A DNA stretch of 64,000 nt, taken from the NCBI GenBank assembly GCA_023846275.1, contig CM043869.1, positions 33,486,737 through 33,550,736 of the forward strand. Reading direction: 5' to 3'. Below are positions 55,801-64,000 of the stretch, one piece after another. The stretch is from Vanilla planifolia. Taxonomy: Eukaryota; Streptophyta; Magnoliopsida; Asparagales; Orchidaceae. The position numbers were made by a program, and so were the translations under genes. The notes beneath the pieces are model-generated. The model was not told where the DNA came from. It saw only the letters and a list, made by a program, of their open reading frames with translations, and made no database searches. Position 1 is the first letter of the stretch, and each line of letters starts with the position of its first letter.

Positions 55801-58800
55801 TGTTTCACACTAGTATAATAATTACAACTTCCAACTAACGTAGAACTGGCACTACACACCTAGCTAATGACAATACTAAGATTAAGATTTTCACATTGTC
55901 CTTGAAATTCATTTTCATCAAACTAAGCTATGTTCATCTCATTGATAATGTTTCACACTAATATAATAATTACAGCTTCCAACTAACGTAGCACTGGCAC
56001 TACACACCCCTAGCTAATGACAATACTAAGATTAAGATTTTCACCTTGTCCTTGAAGTTCATTTCCATCAAACTAAGCTATGTTACTATCATTTTAAATT
56101 CATTAATATTATTCCAACTCTTAGACAAGGACAATGCTAAGGTTTCCACATTGTCCTTGAAGTTCATTTTCATAACACTAAGTTATGTTATTATCATTTT
56201 AAATTCATTAATTTATTTATGACAATAGCTCTTCTTATCATCTTTAAGTTGAAAACATCTACATCAAATGGATCTTATTCAACATTGATGGTTTCTTATA
56301 CATGTCACATAATACTTTCATAAGAATCTTGTTTGTCATCTTAATGATAATGTTTCACACTAGTATAATAATTACCCAACTAATGTGGTACTCACTGCAC
56401 ACCCCTCCAGCTAATGACAGTAATCCTCCTCTATGACATCACATATTATTAGCTCTTTTGCCATAATTCATTTTGCACTTCCTATCTTAGCATTATACTT
56501 TGTCAATGAGACACTATATGTGTCTAATTTTATTCTCCTCATCATGTCTACTATCTTATTTTTAATATTTATCTAAGGTTATCCTAAATAACTTGAGTAT
56601 TCTACCAACTATTAGACCATAACCAATTTATTCTCCTTATGCCCTAATCTTATGATCTATATTTGTGCTATTAATATTAATTATACCCCTTGACTTTGAT
56701 ACTGTAATGCTTGTCAAAATATATGTTATGACAAATTTGTATTAGAGTACAGGTTATAAATGATCTTAGAAGTTCTCATCTAACACCTATTCATCATGAT
56801 TTTCAAGGTCAAACCCTATAATCTTATGCCCTAATCTTATGATCTGTATTTGTGATACGAATATTAATTATACCACTTGACTTTGATACTCTAATGCTTG
56901 TCAAAATCTATGTTATTATAAATTTGTATTAAAGTATAGGTTATAAATGGCCTTAGAAGTTCTCATCTAACACCTATTCATCATGATTTTCAAGGTCAAA
57001 TCCTATAACTAGCCTTTTAAATGGGTCAAATATTTTTGAGGAACTAAGATCACATGTGATGAAGCCCACATATCCTAACAAACTTGCCTCATATTTGAGA
57101 TTAAGATTAATTTCTATTGTCAAAGATTCCTCAACTAGAACACTTTTTCGTTGCCTTGGTAAGCTTACTATCGAGACAACTAATACTTCACATACTATAA
57201 TCTCTCAAATGACTCTATGGAGCTTTAATCTCCTCAAATTAACTTAAATCAATTCCTTTCTATTGTCAAAGATTCCTCAACTAGAACACCTTTTCATTGC
57301 CTTAGTAAGCTTACTATCGAGACAACTAATACTTCACATATTATAATCTCCTTAAATTAACTTAAATCAATTCCTAATAATGTACTCCATACTTCCAAGT
57401 AGCATTCTATTATCTCTAAGCCTTGATGTGACACTTGGGCCACCATTAACATCACCAACAAACCCCATCAAGCTAAGCCAACTAAAAAGAACCCATTCCT
57501 CCAACGAAAGAACCAATATCTGTTATGCAACATACTTCCTGCCTCATAGACACATCATGGTAAAGCACAACCCCCTACAAAACCTTAGTATTCATGTAGC
57601 ACTACATGTGGCTTATTCAAAAATTCTCCTTGGTAACAAGCAAAATGTTTGCTTTTGTGATATCTTTATATATATGCAAATTGTTTAAGAAAATCCTCTT
57701 ACCAACGAGGGAGGGAAAAATTACATGACAAATTAAAGAGATGCTTCTTCATATGTCACAAGGAACCCAAAATTTTTTGGTGGTCTGACCCCTCTATCTA
57801 CAAAGAATGAATCAATTATCTTAAAACTAACTTTAATTTCATTGAATATCCATTTAAGAAAAAAGTTGATTATACCTTATACTTACTATTAAGGGACGTA
57901 AATAACGAAGTTTAAAGAGACGGATCAAGATAGTCATGGTATAATGATTGTAATGAAGCTAAACCCAACAAGTACCAAAAGCGTAATGCTTAGGATTGTA
58001 TTTGTATACAAACACTTGATGGTAAAATACCTTATTTATCTTTCAAGATTTCTTATTAAAGATTATTTAATTTTACTCTTTGCATTTATTTATTTTATTA
58101 AAGTTTACAAATTTTGTAAATTTTATTACTTAAATCATGAGTTCTCCTATATAACATAATCATTGAACCAAGAGAAAGTATAAGTAACAACATAATACAT
58201 CCCAACTATGTAGACGAGCAAGGAAGAACTTTGACATATTATCCAGCACGAATTGGTTATTCTGGCAAGCTAAAATTAATTGTGCAATCAAGAGGATAAT
58301 ATTTTCTCCTCTTAATGACAAAAACTTGATATATGAAGGTTGTTTAAAACTTTTGAAGTATAAGTCTAAGTCATTGTTGGCATTTTGGAAGGATCTCCCC
58401 ATAATAAATTGCGTCTAGAAAATTTATGAACGAATTCGCGCATGGCTTTCTAGAGGAGATTCATGGATCACCTCTAAGTAAGTAGTCGTTGACCTAGTGC
58501 TAGGATATGCACTTATATCCAAGGCTCCCTACTAATGGGCCACTTTATGGTGTTGCTTTAGTCCTTTCAACCAAATTTGTCAAGTGAAGAGAAGAAATTG
58601 CAAATCTTAAGCAAAAAAAAGATGACTCCATGAAAAAGGGTTATGCCACAAGTAAATTTTTGTATTTAAAAAAAAAATCAATCGTTTGAAGAAGCAATTT
58701 GGGAAACAAAAGAATCCCTACAAGAAAAATACCACCCCTTACTCTACTTTCTTCTTTATGTTTAAAGAATGATGACCTAAATGAATAATTGTCATATGTT

Positions 58801-61800
58801 ATGGGCTTTATGCAGAATGACTTTGGGACATTATATCAAATGACTATTGAGTTCTAAGATTTTGGTGGTTATCAAACCACCATCCAGATGCAAAGCATCA
58901 AAGGACACACCTAACATTTCTAGGCACCAAAGGATGACAAACCTATATAATCCACTAGTGGAACTTCTATAATTTTATTTTATATTTGTTGTTAATTTTG
59001 ATAATTATGTCTTATTAAAGTTATTTTATTTTTATTTATCAAAATTAAGCCACACACGAATTCCTATACGGTGGTGGTTATTTATTGAATCTTTTTAATT
59101 GGCTCATTATTACTCATTAGAAAGTGAGGAATCAACATGTGAAGACCATATTCGTATGGTAAAATGGCTTATCATTTGTCATATATGATCAATTATTTTC
59201 TACATATTTCTATTTGTATTTTCCTCAACATGTTTAATGTGTCCCCACCTTGATTAATATTTTACCTATGGTTACCTTAGGTCATTAGTTCATTAAAAAC
59301 CTATTAATTCCTAACCATGTTCTTTTGTTTAAACCTTGCTCCTGTAATTTGTCTCTATGATATTAATTAATTAGTGACCCTTTGTTTTTGATATTCTAAT
59401 GCTTTTCAAAGTCCAAGGTGTGACTCTTTTATAACATTTTTTCCATTATATTTATTTAGATCTGATTCTAATGAAGATTTGTAACATTTCTCTAATTTTT
59501 TTAATACATAAAAAATATCTCAATTTGGAAGTCATGTTGAAACCTGAGCATTAAGTGGCCCAATGGAGCTATGAAGCTTATAGTCTCTTTAGACAGGACT
59601 AGCTCATTGATTAGGCTAAGGCCAAATGTGGAGCTCAATCCATCACCAATCTAATTTGACCAAGCCATTGCCAAGTTCAAGCCTTCCGAATTCAAGGTTG
59701 GATCTAATAGTTTAGGAAAAATCTTGGAATTTTAGCTATATTTTAAAGATGACTTAACAAAACAAATGACATCCAAATAATCTAAAATTAGTTAGACTAT
59801 AAACTAAATGTTGAAAAATATGCTCACCAAATTTCAAGTATAAACTCAACTTATAGGCATGCCAAAACCAAGATTGATCTATTTCATGCACTACTAGCAT
59901 TGCAAACCTAGAGGCCTATGGGCTGGCATCTTGACCCAAGTACAGGTTAAATAAGTCAACATGATCAAGCCCACCACGGGCCAAGCCTGACCCACTCAAT
60001 GCTCAGGCTTAATAGAATCAAAGTTATGTAGAAAATATCTCAACTTCACAAAGTAGCTTTTGGTAATTGATTAGACGATTTGAGTCATTCGACCAAGCAA
60101 ACTTCCAAACATAAGAAGTGTTACAAGTAACCCATGGCAATATGACCATGTTGGCTAGTTGAAATATTTGAGTCACCCGAGGGAAATAAATGATTAGATA
60201 GGTTCAAATTCATGAGATTTTTCATAAAATGTTTTGATATATCAAAAAAGTGTTAAAAGGGATAAGAAGGGAAAAGTTTAGATATTCTCATAAAAAAAAG
60301 AAGATAGTACTTTTACAAATTTCTCAAAATGGAATATGTTCCAAACATATATGCCATGGTTACTTTGACAAGATACAAATATCTAAAATCGATACTAAAG
60401 GGCCATGGGGTTGGCATCTTGATCCAAGTACAGGTTTCAATAAGTAAACATGATCAAGCCCACCATTGAACCCACTCAATGCTCAAGCCTAATAAAGTCA
60501 AAGTTATTTCAAAAATACCTCAACTTCACAAAGCCACTTTTGGCAATTGATTAGAAAAATTGAGTCATTCGACCAAGCAAACTTTCTAGCATAGGAAATG
60601 TTACAAATAACCTAGTGGCAATATGACCATGTTGGCTAGTTGAACTATTTGAGTCATTTGAGGAAATAAACGATCAAACAGGTATAGATTCATGAGATTT
60701 TTTAGATGATGTTTCAATATATCAAAAAGGAGTTAAAAGGGATAAAAAAGGAAAAGTTCAGATCTTCTCGTATAAAAAATAAGATTTAATACTTTTTTCA
60801 AATTTCTCAAAATGGAATTTGTTCCAAACATATATGCCATGATTAATTATACTTTGACAAGGTGTAAAAATCTAAAATTTACCTTTTTAGATACTCTTTC
60901 AGATCCATTGTCAATACTAATGTTTACATTAGAGTCCCGTAGGGTTGGCATCTTGACCCAAGTATAGGTTCAATAAGTCAACATAATCAAGCCCACCATG
61001 GGCCAAGCCTAGCCCACTCAATGCTCAGGCCTAATATAGTCAACGTTTTGTCAAAAATACCTCAACTTCACAAATCAGCTTTTGACAATTGATTAGAAGA
61101 AAAGAGTCATTCGACCAAGCAAACTTCCAAGCATAGGATGTGTTACAAGTAACTCTAGTAAAAATATGACCATGTTGGCTAGTTGAACAATTTGAGTTAG
61201 TCAAGGGAAATAAATAATCAGATAAGCACAAACTCATGAGATTTTTCATAAGATATTTCGATATATCAAAAAGGTGTTAAAAGGGATAAGAAGGGAAAAT
61301 TCCAAATCTTCTCGTAAGCCCTACTTGAATCTAGATAAAGCCACTTCCACACTCTCATTAAAGCCACTTCCACACTCTCATTAAAGCCACAACTTTTGTT
61401 ATGCCTATCAAAAATAGCACGATACTCACACTCTTAAATAACACAAAATTTTCTAACAAAATCATAAATACCTATTTGGCTACTTTGGAGTCCCAAGGAA
61501 ATCCACCTGCTCATAATACCAAATTAGTAAAAAAAATATTAAAATTTGTCTGAAATTGTTTTCACATTATCTAGAACATAAATATGGTGTTTTCCTAGAT
61601 TTGTCCAAATTTTGAGATGGGTTAATTTTGTTTTAGGAGATCAAGGTACAACATGATTGCTTCATCTAATAACCTAACACCTATTCAGATTTCCTGTGCT
61701 TTATCAATTGATAGAATCAAAATACTTGTTAGATAACAAAAATTTGTTAGTTCTACCATAGTTCTTGATTTTTTTATATATCAAATTTAACCCTACTTAG

Positions 61801-64000
61801 TCAAGCTTAAGACAATAAATCTTCCCCACATAAGAAAATCGATGATATATGTCCAGTTAATAAAACAAAGTATAAATTTAAGCAACAATTACTAAAAAAG
61901 ACAACACATAAATACTAATTATTCAATACTAGCATAATCATGCTTCTCCAATTACATATTGAAGGACTTGTTTCTAGAAAAATAGCTAAGGAGACCAAGG
62001 GAGTTGATACAAAAGGTTATTTTAATGTTCACAATCAATTAAAAAGAGGTTTGAGCTATCCTTTTCTTTGCTTTAACTTGCACAATGATCTATAGGTGAC
62101 ATTACAACCGGATTCAATGTCTAGCACACTGAATTAATAATACATCTCCATTCCCATTTATAAGTATGCAGATTTCATAAAAAGAAAAAAAAAAACTAAG
62201 GGTGTCTACCTATTGCAAAGAAAAGATCAAGACACATGTCAATTTTGGCATAATATTTCATATTATTGGCTCCAAATGAGCCTTTCATATAATATGCAAC
62301 AACTGATTTGGTTTTTAATATGCTGGTGTCATTCCTAACCTAATTCTTTAAGCATTTGACTAGAATTGTAATTGAGCCCAACTTGGCCACCCTTGATCAA
62401 TACCACCAACAAGTGATATAAGAGCTGATGGCTAGGCACTTATCAAGTGGACCAATTGGTTAGCTATTTCAATGGCTCTTGTTTATTAGGTTCAAGAGTG
62501 GGATTTTGCTACTTCAATGGCTCATGTTTATTAGGTTCAAGAGTGGGATTTTGCTGTGTAGTTAAGTGAACTTTCAGTGGACATACAATTGCTGGCAAAT
62601 AAAGCTACCTTAGAAGAGGCAATGATAACTAGAGCTTGATAACTCTTACATGAGAGGAATATCACACATTAGAATTGTCAGACAACAGATTTGGAAATGC
62701 AAGTTGCTGCCTTAATATAATAGTAGTTCTTTACCATTAGTTTTAAGTTTTTAAGTTGTTAATATCCATCCATTATTATATTTGACAAAGCAGGGCCCCC
62801 AATGAATACACCATGCACGTATAAAGATGTTAATAAATGCAGCATAATTACGTAAAACATTTAAAGGAAACCAAGAATAAGATCACTTAAGCTTAGTTTT
62901 CATACATAAATTGTAAGCTACAAATTCAGGTTTGAACCCAAAACAAGCAAAGACTTAGGGTGTTTATCTAGTGAAAGAAAAATGAAGGATGGCCCACATT
63001 ATATTTCAAATAAGAACAAAAAAAATAAACTGCATTAGAAGAATGAAGTCAAATGTTTTAGAATACGAATACAAATAGAACAGTGTAAGGTGCATTAAAT
63101 AATTTAAAAAGGGCAAGGGTACTTAAGTGGTGCTTTGCTTCTTCAAACTATGTAGGAAATAACACTTCACTGAGCTCCAGTGAAAGTGAACGGGATGGAG
63201 CACTTGAAATATTGCATATAATCAGTAAAACTTTCAAGCACGTAAGCTATCAAAGCATGTGATTGATCTATTCAAAAAATTCCACTTCCTCTTCAGCAAA
63301 CATATGTTAAGGTGAAAAAAGCTAAAATAAGCATGCGTAACATGTACCTTTGTGGTTGCAGCACACTCTTCAGCTTCCTTCAGACGGCCAAGCAGCTCTC
63401 CTGCAGCCTCCACAGCTTCGGTTGTATCCCTTAGTTGTTTCTGGAGACCAATGTTTTCATTCCGCCAAAACCTCCGCTCCTTTTCTCTCTCAGCCTTAAG
63501 AGCTTCAATTTGAGCAGCAAGTGACTCTATGAATTTTGATTCAGCACCTTTCAGGCCAGCTCTTGCTGCTGCATTCTTCACATCAGTAATACCCTCCCTC
63601 ATCTTTCGATGTCTCCCAAGCAAAGCAATATGCTTTTCTTCAAGCTCTGCATGTTGTTCCAAAGTTCGGGTATGAACTTCCAATGCAGTTTGAAGTGCCT
63701 CCTTAAGCTCTTCTGTGCATTTCTTCTCAGATTCAAGTTCAATCCTTAACCTGTCAGCAAGAGATTGACTGGCTTTTATTTCTCTTCTGAGCCCATCAGT
63801 AAGATCTATCCATCCACTCTCTCTTTCAGACCAGTACTGCCTCTGCTCTTCCAAATTTTCATGTGCAATTTCTTCTCTTGTTTCAGGTATCATCACAAGA
63901 GGTGATAAGTTCGGTGCAGTTGAATTTGTACATGGAAGAACAGGATTCTTGCCGCAAGTTGAAGAAGAATCTATAAAATACTGCAACTGACATCTTAGGT
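52829..64000 (-). CDS. Kinesin-12 (PAKRP1/KIN-12A-like) C-terminal tail, partial, last two exons
   Basis: The 3' end of a plus-end-directed phragmoplast kinesin needed for cell-plate formation; the motor domain lies beyond the right edge. Coding exons read on the - strand are 64000(or about 63986)-63348 and 53020-52829, about 276 visible residues. The upstream exon is coiled-coil: heptad-like Glu/Lys/Leu runs, then [13 protein letters not shown], a KEREFW-like [10 protein letters not shown], and [20 protein letters not shown], all recognisable KIN-12 tail signatures. It ends at AAG with donor GTACAT (phase 0). The last exon starts after an acceptor TAG at 53021-53023 with [14 protein letters not shown], continues the coil, and ends [14 protein letters not shown], matching the conserved extreme C-terminus I recall for PAKRP1. 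The joined sequence aligns with that family without a gap at the junction. Whether the upstream exon starts at 63980, 63986 or beyond the edge is not decided. Confidence 0.88.
53350..54110 (+). repeat. Tandem duplication in the kinesin intron, period about 397 bp
   Basis: AATGGGTTCATGG at 53385 recurs as AATGGGCTCAAGG at 53782. The paired items TGACT(G/T)A(T/C)TTTGTCATGG, TTGTTTCTTTGTTAGTGTC and GATTCAGGGAAGAAA-like sequence follow at the same offset. A partial third copy may continue to about 54240. It begins only about 330 bases into the intron from the last exon. Confidence 0.8.
54449..54562 (-). pseudogene. Ty1/copia integrase core remnant in the kinesin intron
   Basis: One - strand frame, with a single stop, reads [18 protein letters not shown], stop, [18 protein letters not shown]. 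This matches the start of the copia integrase core, xxLELIHTDVWGP...SLGGxRYFVTFIDDxSRKxW. The first catalytic Asp (HTD) is Asn here (SIN), so it is inactive even apart from the stop. It has the same sense as the host gene and as the gag array to its right, which is the expected gag-to-pol order on the - strand. Confidence 0.8.
55350..56420 (-). repeat. Nested tandem array derived from a copia gag gene
   Basis: A word CTTGTCCTTGAAGTTCATTT, followed by CCATCAAACTAAGCTATGTT, or a close variant, occurs at about 55470, 55595, 55900, 56046 and 56150. A second word, ATTGATAATGTTTCACACTA, occurs at about 55793, 55941 and 56344. A larger unit repeats at 547 bases (55567 against 56114). On the - strand the repeated word reads INEFKM...[15 protein letters not shown], then [11 protein letters not shown]. 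This matches the copia gag stretch NEFNxLxxQLxxxEIxFDDEVxALILLxSLPxSWxTxVxAVSNS. So a piece of gag has been amplified locally. Confidence 0.72.
56636..57009 (+). repeat. Tandem duplication, period 187 bp
   Basis: Units at 56636-56822 and 56823-57009 are nearly identical over CTTATGCCCTAATCTTATGA, CCACTTGACTTTGATACT, AATGCTTGTCAAAAT, AGAAGTTCTCATCTAACACC and CATCATGATTTTCAAGGTCA. A diverged single copy of the middle part lies at 59345-59440. Confidence 0.93.
57111..57375 (+). repeat. Tandem duplication, period 146 bp
   Basis: The second copy starts at 57257 with the same TTTCTATTGTCAAAGATTCC, CTCAACTAGAACAC and CTTACTATCGAGACAACTAA. It lacks about 26 bases (including CTATGGAGC) that the first copy has near 57213-57230. 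It follows the 187-bp pair by about 100 bases. Confidence 0.93.
57376..59914. other. Intronic DNA with no recognised gene
   Basis: Open frames at 57380-57688 (+) and 58160-58402 (-) have no motif I recognise. 58560-58760 is Lys/Asn-rich when translated and could be element-derived. 59345-59440 is the diverged copy of the 187-bp unit. Confidence 0.4.
59915..61316 (+). repeat. Three tandem units of about 490-530 bp in the kinesin intron
   Basis: Units are anchored by TGGCATCTTGA at 59924, 60412 and 60946 (shifts of 488 and 534). Each contains AAGTACAGGTT-like sequence, AACATGATCAAGCCCACCA, CCACTCAATGCTCAGGC, TCAACTTCACAAAG, ATTGATTAGA...GAGTCATTCGACCAAGCAAA, ATATGACCATGTTGGCTAG and GTGTTAAAAGGGATAAGAAG. 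The third unit stops after CTTCTCGTAAG near 61316. The units are less AT-rich than their surroundings and contain no conserved frame. Confidence 0.93.
61337..61390 (+). repeat. Perfect 23-bp tandem repeat
   Basis: Two exact copies at 61337-61359 and 61360-61382 (opening AAAGCCACTTCCACACTC), and a third that breaks after AAAGCCAC. It sits 20 bases beyond the end of the third 500-bp unit. Confidence 0.95.
62466..62555 (+). repeat. 45-bp tandem repeat, two copies
   Basis: 62466-62510 and 62511-62555 differ at only two positions; both include TTCAATGGCTC, TTTATTAGGTTCAAGAGTGG and GATTTTGCT. Too long for replication slippage on a simple repeat, and recent given the identity. Confidence 0.95.

Larger units (their letters stand above)
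53021..63347 (-). other. Giant final intron (10,327 bp) of the kinesin-12 gene
   Basis: Bounded by donor GT at 63346-63347 and acceptor AG at 53021-53022 on the - strand, both phase 0. No further exon is needed: the protein reads continuously across the join against the remembered family tail. The intron is made largely of local tandem duplications and one decayed copia element in the same sense as the host gene, listed separately. The remaining stretches (about 57.4-59.3 and 61.4-63.2 kb) show no recognisable gene. Confidence 0.82.

Overview
The window is nuclear DNA of a flowering plant. The evidence is a GT-AG spliced plant bHLH transcription-factor gene, the tail of a plant-specific kinesin-12, and decayed plant Ty1/copia retrotransposons. 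The sequence is strongly AT-rich and very gene-poor. The species cannot be named from what is here. One intron of about 10.3 kb filled with repeats suggests a lineage with long introns, but that is only a hint.

Only two genes are supported. (1) On the + strand at 27384-29210 is a complete eight-exon gene for a group XII (CIB1/bHLH49/bHLH62-like) bHLH protein of 422 residues. It has a CT-rich leader with two short upstream ORFs. (2) On the - strand, from 52829 past the right edge, are the last two coding exons of a KIN-12 phragmoplast kinesin (PAKRP1/KIN-12A-like). They are separated by a 10,327-bp intron (53021-63347). No functional link between the two genes is visible.

Everything else is repeat-derived or featureless AT-rich DNA. 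Ty1/copia pol and gag debris can be read by translation at three places: integrase on the - strand at about 2190-2800, reverse transcriptase-RNase H on the + strand at about 14315-14890, and integrase plus duplicated gag on the - strand inside the kinesin intron (54.4-56.4 kb). LTR-like pieces lie near 22.9 and 25.4 kb (a direct pair), 37.5-38.3 kb and 40.5-41.2 kb.

The left 11 kb carries two diverged copies of one block (about 0.9-1.8 kb and 9.4-11.3 kb). In the second copy a unit of about 300 bp has expanded to four tandem copies. The kinesin intron holds at least six separate local tandem duplications, with periods of 23, 45, 146, 187, about 397 and about 490-530 bp, besides a nested gag-derived array. 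Blocks dense in ATCATA/TATGAT motifs recur at 15.2-15.9, 33.95-34.65, 38.4-39.8 and 43.4-44.3 kb.

I found no RNA gene, CRISPR array or candidate new biological system. The points most worth a second look are the giant repeat-built kinesin intron, the gag-derived tandem array inside it, and the asymmetrically expanded duplicated block at the left. Similarities were judged by eye from translations and remembered family motifs; no alignment or search was run.
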